Below, piece after piece: positions 11,501 through 23,273 of a DNA stretch of 46,657 nt. Positions within the stretch are counted from its first letter, which is position 1. Each line of letters begins with the position of its first letter. Source of the stretch: Phoronis australis (lineage: Eukaryota > Phoronida > Phoronidae); assembly GCA_002633005.1 (NCBI GenBank), contig NMRA01000315.1, positions 405,806 to 452,462 of the forward strand. Reading direction: 5' to 3'. Below the pieces are notes generated by a model, which had not been told where the DNA came from, made no database searches, and was given only the letters and a program-made list of their open reading frames with translations. The position numbers and the translations under genes are program-made.

Positions 11501-14500
11501 ACTTTCTGTTATTTGTATTGCGATCTTTTGTGTAGCGACACAATACTGGTTCACAAAACCTTCCACCGTTACGTTGTACGAGCCAAAAGAGGGTCAGCTC
11601 AAAGTGTACGTGACTCACAGGGGAATGCTCCAAAATCAGCGGGGGCAAGTCTTCGGCGACACAATGAAGCAGCACTAACTCAGGTAGAAATTAGAAACTT
11701 TTGATCTTATCCGTTGAGTAATGGCTGCCACGCAGTCAAACATTGAATCTATTTAGTATAGGTTGATTTCTTCTTGCTTGATCAAACAAAATGACATGTA
11801 CACATTAGGTGACATCTTTGTGAACATTTCTAGACGCTAAGTGTTAACAGGCTGCATTTATTTGTCTTTTTTGCATAACAGGAATTTACGACAGCACTCT
11901 TTTCACAAGTTAAGATGTACGGTTTGTCAAGTCATTTTCTATTTGTCAATTATAGGAAATACAAGATTTGCTCGAAAGTTGGAGTGAGCACATTAACAGC
12001 TGCATGGCCATTTTCATTCGCGCTCCAACATACAATCGTGGGATATTTTTCAAAGGGAAGAAAAGTCCAATAAGACGAGGGGACGAGCGCATCCGTACCA
12101 TGCCATTCCCAACTAGGCGCGCCACCTTCAGTGAAGTTAAGAGAGTGCAATCTGTTCTGTCTTCAGTGGAAATATACGGTAATCCAAGATGTTTCTTTAT
12201 TTCATAGTCAGCAAAAAATACCCAAATATGCTTTTGCTGAGTTGTATGGGAAGACTTATTTAGGAAAATAATATGTAACTTGACAAGTAGCTGTTGAACT
12301 TTTGGAGGGAAACAATCACGAATTTATGAGTGTCAGTGTTTCATGTAATTTATGAAATTCTTTTTGTGAAGGAAAAACAGATCTCCACAGTATTTGTTAA
12401 CCACTCCTTACATAAACCCATTTCTAAAGATCACAAAATTAAGTATTTGAAACTGGAAGAATATACTGTGTATTTTTGGTTATCATGTTCATCAGAGTTT
12501 AGCATGTCGTGAACACATCCACTAAAACAAGAAACTGTAGGAACACCACATTTATCCACCTTCACTCTTATCAGGCTTCTATTGTGAGTCAGCATGCGTG
12601 AATAATTGGCTGATAAGCCACCTCTGGAACTACTTCTGGCTGAATGGATGACCAGGCCATAAAATGATAATTAGCTAAGACCAGTTACTATAATGCAACA
12701 AAGAATAATGTCTTGCATCACCTAGCCTTGGTGGAAAGCTGTATACTGTATTGGCTCAAACAAACGCTTAGAAAAATTCATTTCACGGGGAGGGGNNNNN
12801 NNNNNNNNNNNNNNNNNNNNNNNNNNNNNNNNNNNNNNNNNNNNNNNNNNNNNNNNNNNNNNNNNNNNNNNNNNNNNNNNNNNNNNNNNNNNNNNNNNNN
12901 NNNNNNNNNNNNNNNNNNNNNNNNNNNNNNNNNNNNNNNNNNNNNNNNNNNNNNNNNNNNNNNNNNNNNNNNNNNNNNNNNNNNNNNNNNNNNNNNNNNN
13001 NNNNNNNNNNNNNNNNNNNNNNNNNNNNNNNNNNNNNNNNNNNNNNNNNNNNNNNNNNNNNNNNNNNNNNNNNNNNNNNNNNNNNNNNNNNNNNNNNNNN
13101 NNNNNNNNNNNNNNNNNNNNNNNNNNNNNNNNNNNNNNNNNNNNNNNNNNNNNNNNNNNNNNNNNNNNNNNNNNNNNNNNNNNNNNNNNNNNNNNNNNNN
13201 NNNNNNNNNNNNNNNNNNNNNNNNNNNNNNNNNNNNNNNNNNNNNNNNNNNNNNNNNNNNNNNNNNNNNNNNNNNNNNNNNNNNNNNNNNNNNNNNNNNN
13301 NNNNNNNNNNNNNNNNNNNNNNNNNNNNNNNNNNNNNNNNNNNNNNNNNNNNNNNNNNNNNNNNNNNNNNNNNNNNNNNNNNNNNNNNNNNNNNNNNNNN
13401 NNNNNNNNNGTATTTTGAATATTGCAATGCATGTGTTCCAAAATCTAAATAACTTGGGTCCTATATTTTTGTATTAGTGCGCGCCGAATGAAAGTAATCG
13501 TGAGTGTTGCTGTGTTGCAAAATCTCTTATCCTGGGCCGATTTGAAAAATTCAAAGTTGTACTCATATTTGTTTTCGCTCCTCTTTTCAAATATTACAGT
13601 AAAAACTACGTAAAACTCTCTCCATAAAAAGTACAGTCTGCTAGCTAGATTGTAATCAGCTGATCATATCCGCATGAGCGAAGCCAATTATCCTCGCTCG
13701 TGACTCGATGACTAGAGCAGCTTGGCGGCATCCCTTTGATCGTGAGCCGAGTGCGACTCAGCCAAGGTGGATAAATACGGTCTACTTCAATTTTTAATAC
13801 CCCGCCGTTTACCTTAACCACTGGGGTTAGGACCAATCTTATTTAGTGGGAATGTTCATAGCATGGTACTTATCAACTGTGATGAGTGATGTCTGCCACA
13901 TGTCAGTTTACATGCTTATCAGTGTGGTGCAGTATGAAAAGTATTGGATTATTGTAGTGTAGTTGTCTGGAGTAGTTTGAGTTATCATAATACTGAGATG
14001 ACAAATTGCGTAACAAGATATATGCTGTGTAAAGCTATTCTATCGAATTAGATTTACACAACTGTTACAATTATACTTTTAATTTCTCCAAATACTGTTC
14101 ATGTCAAACATAATAAGACAATATTCCATTTCTGCTCACAATGGTTCACGTTCCAGTATGACTTGCCATTCTAAATAGTTTTGCTCATATCCTATGATTT
14201 ATTATTCGTCACTTTGAGGAGTTAGGCATCATTTTGTTTTATTAGATTTGGCATATAATTTCAGTAGGGGAATAAAGGGCTCTGTTATATTTTAGTCTTA
14301 ACTTAGACTGAAATAACAATGGTGTCATTCCATCACTTGTCAGGTTGTGCTTATTGAGCAATACTGTTGACAATTAAAATTGAAACTTAAACTGTCGTGA
14401 AACGGAGCTAAGAAAGCTTCAGCCTCTGGCTTGTTTTTTGGTCATCCCTGTTTGTAGTGTTTGCATTACTTAAATTAGTACAGCTGCCTGTTAATTCTTC

Positions 14501-17500
14501 AGGACCCAATCTGGAGGTGAAAGATGTGGTTTTCACCCCACCACGGAAAGCATTCGACAAGCCCGACCAAAATAGGTCTACATCCCAGGAGAGATGTCCT
14601 TCCAGACAACTGAAGCCAGCTGCTAGGCATTTGGCATCAGGTAAACTTATTTTATGTAGCAGAAATTTTATTTTAAATAAGATAAAAGCTTTGCAAAAGT
14701 ATAATCAAAATACTATTAACAGGTTGGAGTGAAAAAATCCAAACAAAACTGTTGATAATTGTTTGGGATAATTTTTCAAAACTGTCGGAAAATGGACTAC
14801 AATGAACTGATTTTTGTGACTAATAATAAGTCTCTTACATCCGTGTGACAGTCCGCAGCTCTCTTTTAGGCTTTGATTTATTAGTAGGCTGATCATAGCA
14901 CTCATATTTATGAAGTAAAGTTTCTACTATCTGTTCTAAGTTGCAAAAAGTTCAGAACAATTAATATTTTTATTCTGACAGTGAAATGTATTGACTGCAA
15001 ACTAGGTAATCTGAAATTATTGCCATTTACTGTTTGTGAAGATCTATATGGCTTCTACCCTGTACTGGCCTTGATGGATGATGAAATCATTAAAATTTAA
15101 AAAGATCACCTTCCACAGATCAATTTTCAAAAGTTTCAAGCATTGTTTTAGATGCAGAGAGTTTATCATCTTCATCTACTGCTGGGTCTGATGTTGAACT
15201 AGAGACTTGTCATGTGACACTGTATACTGACGGGCTGAAGGAATTTGACTGTACAAAACCCAGGAGACGAGGTGGGAGGGGCAAGAAGAAGACGTCCATC
15301 TCTGGAACGAAGGCAGCCGCAACCTGCACCTCTGGTTATGGCAAGTTTTGTCCCAGTTTTGACATAAAAAAACAAAATTTACTGCGTTCATGTAGTTTGT
15401 GGCAAATGTAACATTTTCATTTTAAATTATTTGTATATCAGGCACTTAATATGACCAGCTGTACCTGTCTGTGAAGATATTTTGTGTTGAATTATGTGTT
15501 AACTTGGAACTTCAGTCAGTGATGTAACACAAAAATGAGGATTGAATAATGTGCTGTACTTTTGAAACAATTTACTGGTGTATGACATAGCGACATGAAT
15601 GTTATGACTTTTTTTTGGTCACTTGCTGGCTACTCAGCTGTATAAGTGACTGTTTTTTGATAGTGGTCATTGACTGTATTATATTCATAGTGGTCATTGA
15701 CTGTATTATATTCAATCTGTTTTTTTCAAGCACTGAATTGTTAAAGTGTGTGTGAACTAAAATTTACTATCAGCATGCAAATTAAATCAGAAATCATTGT
15801 CATGGAAATCTCACACTCAGGTGAGGTTTTATGATTGTTTTCTTTCAAGTTTCTTCAGGCTCGGTTATAGCGTTTCACATCCCAGATTGCATCTGTGTAT
15901 TTATATTTAAATTTCTCCTTTAGTTTGTTGGTTGCATATTAAACGATTTTAATAAAATGATTAAACTTGTTGGGCTCCAGTTAGGCAAATTTAAATGAAG
16001 GTTATATAGAGCCTTAATAAACTACCTCAACTCTAAGTCGAATATTGAGAAAACTATGCTTTGTCATTCATTAAAAAGTACATTTTTTCTGAAAGGAGAA
16101 AGATCTAGGAGTCTGGAAATGTGCTTCTTACTGTCTTAGTTTATTATTGAACCGTGATGTTTTTTAAGTCAAATTTTCATGTGCAAGAAAGGTACATTCA
16201 TAACAAAATAACCCCCAGTCGATTTTACTAAAACCGTTTTTAACTGAAAACTTCACGTTATGTCTCAAAAACGTTGTTAGGATTTTGATGCGAATAGATC
16301 AACAATTTTAAGAAGGTTCACGTTTTCTTTAATTTGAATGTTTGGTTTGTTTTCTAGGTAAGATGTTTTGCTTTTTCAGACACTACGCTGAAGAATTTGA
16401 AAGACAAGTTTTACACAGTGTGCAAGACGGGTAACAAGGAAGCATTGTCAACCCTCTTATGGACGATGAATTGGCGAGACTTTAGTCATATGTCACTGGA
16501 CTCTGATGATCTCTCAGTCACCAAAATTGGTTACAGTTTTCCAGACACTATTGAGGACAAAGGTGACCACGTCTTGGACGATAAAGACACGTCAACACAG
16601 ATTAATAATGAAGCCATATTTGATGAAAGCCAAAGTTCATTATCTACTGACAAAGGAGGAGTTGATACTACTGTAAATTCATTCATGGCCTCTAATTGTA
16701 TCCAACCAGTCAGTGATATTTCCCAGTCACATTCAAATGCCAGGAGTAATGTTCAGAGGACTGTCAGTGCTTCAGACGTAAGATCTAATTCATTCGAGCT
16801 AGGCAGTAACATTTCCCTCATCCAACCAAATGTCAAGGATACTGTACAGTCATCAAAGGCTGTGGAAGGCAGCACAAATATAAACTTAAAGGCTCATGTT
16901 CTGAATGATGCACTGACCTCTAGTGGCGACACCTTACTTCACATTGTTGCTGTCAATGGACATTCACAGCTGATCTCAGTGTTACTAGACTCTGGTGCAG
17001 ACCCATGTTCAAGGCAAGTACGGTCTCTGGTTTTCAAAGTTAAGTGGATAAACTTTTCAGCATAACTTTATCAGGCTTCGCCAAACATTGTGGAAATTTT
17101 GTTGGGAAAAAATTGCCGTAGTTGAATTTCAATCAATTATAAGTTGTGATGTCATTTTGGCTGTCTGCTACTTTAGTCATAGTGAGCGAAATACTGGTTG
17201 TTAAGTGCAAAATGTGAGAAAGATTTTGACAAAATTTATTTTATTCAGTCTTGCGGAAAGAGACGAAATACAATTCAATCACTTTCATGCATTGAAACAT
17301 TGCCAAACTGTGGTCCAGCTGTTATATGTTTAATTTGAATAGTAGTGTGGTCAACAAATTTTGTTCGCAGGTGGCACTGCTGCCAAGTACTCTGATTGCA
17401 CATTCATAATTTTGTTAAATAATCAAAATGACCAGAACACACAGTATAGTACTTAAAGCAGTTTTTGAACTACAACACATTATTTGTTTTGTGGTTCATC

Positions 17501-20500
17501 TCTTCAGGAAGTTTTTTTGGAGTATATAATTGCCTGTTGTGTGGTTGCGTGAATTGTACTGCCTGTGTAATTTTTATCCTTTGCAGGGAGTTTGTAAGCT
17601 CTTGCCACCATTTTGGAACAACCTTGTAAGTGTTAACCTTGAATTTTCTTTTAGGAATAAGAAAGGACAGACACCCTATGTAGTTTCCAAAGACAAAGTT
17701 ACAAGGAATGAATTTAGACGCTTTAGAGCGCAACACAGTTCATTACATGATTATGATAAGGCTCAGGTAAATATCTATATTTTTTTTTGTTATTTTCGAT
17801 AATTCTGTAGGATGAGGTTTTATTTTCTTACAATAATACAGCGTTGTTTCCAATGTATAAAAATGTGTTTGGACTATTTTAATCTGAACCATCCTGCATA
17901 GCACATTAAACATAATTTCAGATTCCTCCTCCAATAACTGAAGAACAAGAAAATGCTAAGAAGCAGAGGGAGGCGGAAAAGCGAAAGGCTCAGAAAAAGG
18001 CCAAGCGTGAAAAGCAAAAGGTTGGTTGTCATGTTTTTTTGCATGAAAACATAGTACGAGCCTTTCTCAATTGACTTGCTTAGTGAATGTTTTCCTCAAC
18101 AAAGATGTTAGTAAATCTTGCTGCTTAAAATTACATCAAATGTTAGCTAAAAATACCAAAGTTTGAGCTTATACGAATTGAAAGAATGCTGAGAGAGTTC
18201 GATTTGCTTGTAATTTCGTAAAAGTGGCATAAAGACGGCTACTGTGGCATCGTTGTGTGCTACACTGTCTTTCTTCTCTAATACTGACTATGGACAACTT
18301 TGCCTTCTTGTTGTATCATTGCATCTTCTGAACAAATCCCTTCCATTGTTTGATATCAGCAAAATTCATCTTGTGGTTAGCAAGTTTCACTGACAATGTT
18401 AACCAGCCCAATAATGTTCCAAATACTCAGTGATATTAGTTTACCCTTGTGCCGCATTTTCGACAAGATTTACCCGCATATAAATTGCAGCATCAAGGAC
18501 TGTAAAATATGTTTCTGACAGTAGAATGTAATCTATGGTTAGGAATTATCAATTCTCTGTATGTTTTTTTGTTTTTAGCGATTAAAGTAATTATTATGAA
18601 TAAAATGCATCTGGAAGGTTAAACAATTATAACACTGTTCCTTTGCAGGCCCAAAAGGAGGAGGAAGCTAAGAAAGCAGACGAGGAGCGTGAAAAGCAGC
18701 GCTTTCTGAAGCTCAGCGACCGTGAAAAGGTATGGCATGGTGATGGTTGTGAAAACAACTGATAATTGAAAATGAACATCCAGGTTGAAGAGAACAAAAT
18801 AGTAATACTGCGTATTGACTAATCTGGTCTTGTTGTTAAGGTTCCACACAGATCCAACTTCATCAAGCTGAAGTTGTAAATTGGAACAGATTCAAGTTAA
18901 TGACATTAAGTCCTCCCATTAACATGACCTTTGAACACCATGTGACTATGGCATTATTATGATTGTGTAATTGGGACCACTAACTTGCCATAATAAAGAA
19001 CCAATGGAAACAAAGGGTTCCTTCTGAAAGCTGGAACCAGTCGTTTTCACAAATGTCACTGTGGGTTTGAGATTGATAGGTGCACCTTATCTTTTGTTAA
19101 GATTTCTCTGAGTGACATTTTGTTTGACCAGAAGCCTTGTAATGGTCCTTGGTTGTTTTCTGTAATGAAGAAATGGTCACATGTCTCCAAAATATATTAG
19201 AATGACATTCTTAAAGGAGAATGCCACCCAATTTAATTGGTCTTTTTTGCCGTCTTAATCGGTCTATATCCACATGGCCTTGCATACGGTCGACCTTACC
19301 TTGCCAAGAGGTGTCGCGTTAACCTGTGAGGAAGGTGAGAAACGAAGCTAGCGACGTCAATGGTTCATATGCAGAGTGAATGCCGCTATGTTGCGGTGCA
19401 TCATTCCGGCTTGTCCGAACTAAGCAGCTGCGAGGAAAGCGGGTATATCGTTTTTTTTACTTCCTCGAGAGTCCGAAATGCTTAGGAAGTGGCTCATGGT
19501 AGTGAAGAATGAAATGTACGCTGTAAATAGCAAGTATGGGGCCGTGAAACATCTCCGTGTCTGTGGCCTGCAGTCTGCAGACGTCGACAGTGCCTGACGA
19601 ATGCCGGCTTACCAAATAACTCCATACGTTCCGTTGTCTGAGCTTGTTCACGGCGCCTCTCTAGTATTTCTTCATCACTGTATTCCGGTTCGAATTGATA
19701 GCCTGTAAAACTTAACGATCCACCTGCGAAATCAGGACTGATGAGCTCTAGCTCGTCCTAAGTTGGGATTGCGAGTTGCCATGTTGGCGTTTATTACTGA
19801 GTTTTCTGTTTCAAAATGAATTATTCTCACCCTAACCAATACTTATACACCGGTGACCTAAAGTCGTGAATATAAGCATAATAAGTGCCGATTGTCATAC
19901 TACCTAATGTCCGTTAGCAACTGCTCATGTGATGTCATGGACATATGTCAGCCTTCACAAATATACGTGTTTTGACAATCTTAATCCTTGTTTGTCTCCG
20001 TAAGCAGAGTTTTGAAACGGTCGCTGATATCGGCGGCCATTTTGAATGAGGCCCTAAAGTCGTGACCGTTTCGGTTAGGCGGAAATACACGAAGTAAGAC
20101 CTCATAAGTCAACTACAGTGCGTACAGTTACTCTAGATGACATAAAAATGCATTGCATTGTTTATTAATTCAGTTTCAATTGAAATAAATTGTTATAAGT
20201 TTTGCACCCAACTTTGATGTGCACAGACGTTTTCAATGAGGTTGTTCACGTAAAACGCTAAGAACCCAGCATCAATTATTGCTCTGTATTTTATTGTTTT
20301 GGCCTTACAAAACTTGATCAACCCTGGAACATTTTGATACATTGTTCAAGCTACCCCTGGAGTGCGTGTTTGAGTAAATCTGAACGATAAATATTTTCGA
20401 AAATATATCCCAAAAATGCCCAAAAAAGTGAATTAGTGAAATATGCTGTTTTTAAGATACATTTGAAAAAAGAAGCCACTCACTCACTGTTTGTTATCAT

Positions 20501-22815
20501 ATTGTGAATACGAACACGTCCGGGTATTCGTTTGACGTTCGTAAGCAGACGAACGCTGGAAACTTCAACGCCAGATGTCGCAGGACCGCGCAGAAGAGGA
20601 AATAAGATCGTTCACGACTTTAGGGCACTCACGACTTTAGGGGCTCTGACGGTATATAAAACTGAAAAAAAGTCTGTCTCATTAGATGCAATTTGTAATG
20701 CCTTTGGAGTGTTCGTGAGTGCAAATGATTTGAGAAGCCAGCATTGAATAAATCACTGCGTTACCGGCTTTGAGGTGCAGTAAAACTAATTGACGAGCAC
20801 CGAGACCGGTGTGAGCTCATGCTAATTTTGTGTGTGCTGGCAGAAACTGATGTGAAACAACTCGATTTCCATCCCACGGCCAGGTGTTAGGGGAATCTTT
20901 ATTTACATTTACATTACTCAAATAATGATTCTCAATGTACAACTTCTGCCGTGACGGTGCTGTGGCCAAAGCGGAACCTGAATTCGCGGGGCCCGACGAG
21001 TAAGTAGATTTGCAGTTTCGTGGGTAGTTCACCAACATAATCAGGTGCTCATTACTTTGGTTCACTAGTATAGTATTTTCTTGACTGGAAGTTTGAACTT
21101 TGGCTGGTTTATGTTCGTGATGTCTGATCAGTTTCCACTGGCCGGGATAACGCCGAGTCAATCCGGCCAGCCGTGACTGGCCTCATCGGGCTCCCAGCCA
21201 CTGGCCAGGATAACAAGCATTTTGTGTTTAGAACTCAAAAAATCACAAGTCTAAACAACACAGGTCTAGGTTCTCCTGTCTGTATCTTACGGAAAATACT
21301 TCGAAATTATCTCCGAACAGACCCCAAACTGTAGTGCTACGGACCTTATTGGTGCCGAACTTTGTAGGCTACGGTGTGTCCAAATACCAATAAATCCGTA
21401 AGAGCGAAAGAAAACAACACATTTATATATTAAGAACTCGGTGTATTTTTAAGGGTTTTACATCGAAGTTTGATGATTTATTGGTGTTAAACGATGACTT
21501 CAAGCGATAAGCTGACACCAGTAACCCGTGTTGTGAACTGCTGAACAGACTGCGTGACTGTGAAACCGATGATGTCATTGGATAATTTCAACACCTCCGT
21601 CTGCCGTCAGGTGTCAGGTAACGCAACCATACGTGTCGTTATGGAGTAGAACTACTCGATCTAAATTTATACAAATTAGGTTGTTTTTGGGTGGCATGCT
21701 CCTTTAAAATTTTTGTCAGACTTCAATGTTATAATGATTTCAAAAAATAAGTGCCTGTCAAGATTTTGTCCATGTTGTAGTAGAAGAGAAATGGATAATT
21801 ATTTGGTCGAGGTTATGAACATTCATTGGATTTTTGACATTGTTCATATATTTTTTAAAGTATTGTGGGTAAGAAATTCTTATTTCTCGGCTTACTGAAG
21901 TTCACATATTTTGCAATGGCTTCAACATGTAATGTACCATTTATGACATTGAATACAACTTCAACTCACTTTTCATGAAAAAGACCCGTGTTCATGTTAA
22001 GATAGTTGTTTTACTAGCACCACCTAGTGAAGTTCGTGTTCTTCATTGCATCCAATTACTCTTTTTGCTAATAGAGGGCACTTGCAGCAGAACGGAGAAT
22101 AGCCCAGCAAGCACAGTCACAAGGGGAGGTTACTCCAGTTTTAAGGTAACGTGATTTACATAAGGTACAGGAGCCTTGTGCACCCACTGTTGCTCTTGCC
22201 CAAGTGTCCAGATATGTACAATTTGTAACACAGTGTAGGCAATGCTTTTGAGAAACATGTCCATGAGCCAATTCACCTGTGAGGCCTCAAATTTATGTTT
22301 CAATCCTGAGAACCTGTAGGTCATATTATTTTTTTCTTGTTCGATTCCAATTTTTTGGGTGGTGTCTTTCACATTGTGTGAGCTTGACTGCCACCCAGTG
22401 CATTATTTGATATGCGTTCAACTGGTCTGTATCGGCGTAATGGTCCGGTGGTATCTGAATGCAATGCATATTATTCATGTGACAAGGTGATATTAGGCAA
22501 GATTGCTGGCACAATTTTAAAGCACCAGTCGAACCAGTTGTCCCCCCAAAAATAAAGGGGTCCAGCCTAAAACAATATCATTGATGGTCTTCAAATACAA
22601 TGCAGTATAGGGCTTCAATCATACCACACTTTAGGGATGTTGCAATGATTTTGTTCATTACACCATGATAATACATGGTTTTTTATTTCAGCCGATGTTA
22701 CCAATGTGCTGTCAACATGACTGGTAAAGTGCCATTTGAGTACTTTGACTTCAAGTTTTGTACTACCAAGTGCTTACGAGAACATAAAGCAAAAGTAGCC
22801 ACTGAAGTATTATAA
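5517..22815 (+). CDS. ANKZF1: ANKZF1 (Vms1 family) ribosome quality-control tRNA-cleaving factor; 15 coding exons, 843 aa
   Basis: Coding exons are 5517-5670, 6053-6126, 8041-8248, 9135-9295, 9812-9927, 11536-11683, 11956-12178, 14503-14640, 15152-15340, 16380-17013, 17655-17766, 17922-18020, 18649-18729, 22075-22145 and 22692-22815. All junctions keep phase (2532 nt with stop). Domains in order are: C2H2 finger C63, C66, H79, H85; VLRF1 release-factor-like domain about 180-360 with [17 protein letters not shown] and the family's essential Gln at 260; low-complexity linker; ankyrin repeats about 653-715 ([13 protein letters not shown]); basic coiled coil 720-779; VCP-interacting motif R777-R787 ([11 protein letters not shown]); and a C-terminal treble clef C805, C808, C826, C830. 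Family role: on split 60S ribosomes it cuts the tRNA to free stalled nascent chains, and it recruits VCP/p97. At 843 aa it is longer than human ANKZF1 (726 aa), mainly through the linker in exon 10. The N gap lies inside intron 7, so a missing exon there is possible although the phase is continuous. No in-frame stop precedes the ATG within its exon, so the start is likely but not proven. Confidence 0.96.
8532..8820 (+). repeat. 21-bp minisatellite in ANKZF1 intron 3
   Basis: There are about a dozen tandem copies of a unit close to CTCTGACTACTAAACACAG plus CT. The 5' copies are almost identical, and the 3' copies drift (ACTGCTGAACACAG). Because the unit is a multiple of three, one frame (8611-8928) stays open and reads as repeats of TTKHSSL. 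No other feature argues for translation, and the array lies between the coding exons at 8248 and 9135. It is a tandem repeat, not a gene. Confidence 0.9.
10817..10960 (+). repeat. Tandem duplication, about 70 bp, in ANKZF1 intron 5
   Basis: Two diverged direct copies lie side by side. Shared stretches include CAAATGACTGA, CAGACTGTGT and CAATAG.GAGTAAGACA. The insertion has no splice or coding consequence that can be seen. Confidence 0.7.
12796..13409. other. Assembly gap (614 N) in ANKZF1 intron 7
   Basis: A run of N lies between the exons ending at 12178 and starting at 14503. The flanks join coding phase 1 to phase 1, so no exon is required here, but one of a length divisible by three could be hidden. 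Human ANKZF1 has a longer segment at this point of the protein, which keeps that possibility open. Confidence 0.95.
15661..15715 (+). repeat. Perfect 27-bp tandem duplication in ANKZF1 intron 9
   Basis: The unit beginning TAGTGGTCATTGACTGTATT is present twice back to back without mismatch, which suggests a recent slippage or duplication event. It is intronic. Confidence 0.85.
16161..16256 (+). repeat. Dispersed repeat fragment, copy A
   Basis: The stretch from TTTTTAAGTCAAATTTTCAT to GAAAACTTCAC closely matches 32005-32090, including AAGAAAGGTACATTCA, CAAAATAACC and GTCGATTTTA. Copy A lies in ANKZF1 intron 9, 125 bases before exon 10. Family and full length are unknown. Neither copy has visible terminal repeats or coding potential. 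Confidence 0.65.
19211..21707. mobile_element. TTAA-flanked piggyBac-like non-autonomous transposon, copy 1
   Basis: The element starts TTAA-AGGAGAATGCCACCC and ends GGGTGGCATGCTCCT-TTAA. The termini are inverted repeats of about 15-17 bp with one mismatch, each bounded by TTAA, the target site duplicated by piggyBac-superfamily transposases. It is 2497 bp including both TTAA sites. No transposase reading frame is present, so mobility would have needed an enzyme from elsewhere. It sits in ANKZF1 intron 13, between the exons encoding the two halves of the VCP-interacting motif. A second copy is at 34199-36086. The superfamily assignment rests on the TTAA sites and ends only. Confidence 0.85.
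19857..20643. repeat. Nested inverted structure with four CCTAAAGTCGTGA boxes
   Basis: The 13-mer CCTAAAGTCGTGA occurs at 19857-19869 and 20053-20065 in direct orientation, and twice as its complement TCACGACTTTAGG at 20612-20624 and 20629-20641. The outer pair bounds about 785 bp and the inner pair about 570 bp. This fits a small inverted-repeat element nested in the larger transposon, or a subterminal repeat pattern of the host element. Copy 2 has its N gap over this region, so it cannot be compared. Confidence 0.6.
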
Positions 22816-23267
22816 TGGATTGTGAATGAAATGGAAATTTGATGTTGTAGACAATGGTTTGATCATGCTGGACAAACTACATTGTTACTCAGTCACCACG
22901 GTGGAACACTGTGTCACAGCGGAAGTACATGTACATACTGTGGAGAATTTGCCCTGATGCTGGGGGTCACTAAATTCTCAATAATTACCTTATTTTGCAC
23001 CGATTTTGATGGTAACTCTATTTTTCAATTTTTGAAAACAGCTATGGAGGTCGGAGGCTTTATATCTTTCACGTTTTACAGACTGACAGTGTTTACCACT
23101 GCATCAATGCTAAGTCAAGCACAATGAAAAAAATGTCCTAAAGCCAATGAGTCTTTGATGCACCAACAGACCTGCTGAAACATAGAGCGGTATCCTTACC
23201 ATGTTTCTGCATTAAAAATATGTGGTTGAACTCATGGCATACGATGGAAAATTAATTTGTGGTATTA

Positions 23268-23273
23268 AATAAA
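23268..23273 (+). terminator. Candidate ANKZF1 poly(A) signal
   Basis: AATAAA lies 453 bases after the ANKZF1 stop codon in AT-rich sequence and is the first canonical hexamer found downstream. The next recognisable signal belongs to the convergent gene on the other strand. Confidence 0.5.

Noticed and set aside
12713-13477. Long open frames across 12713-13477
   Set aside because: They consist of translated N bases in an assembly gap.
20532-20747. 71-codon frame inside transposon copy 1, considered as a transposase
   Set aside because: It has no catalytic motifs and overlaps the inverted CCTAAAGTCGTGA boxes.
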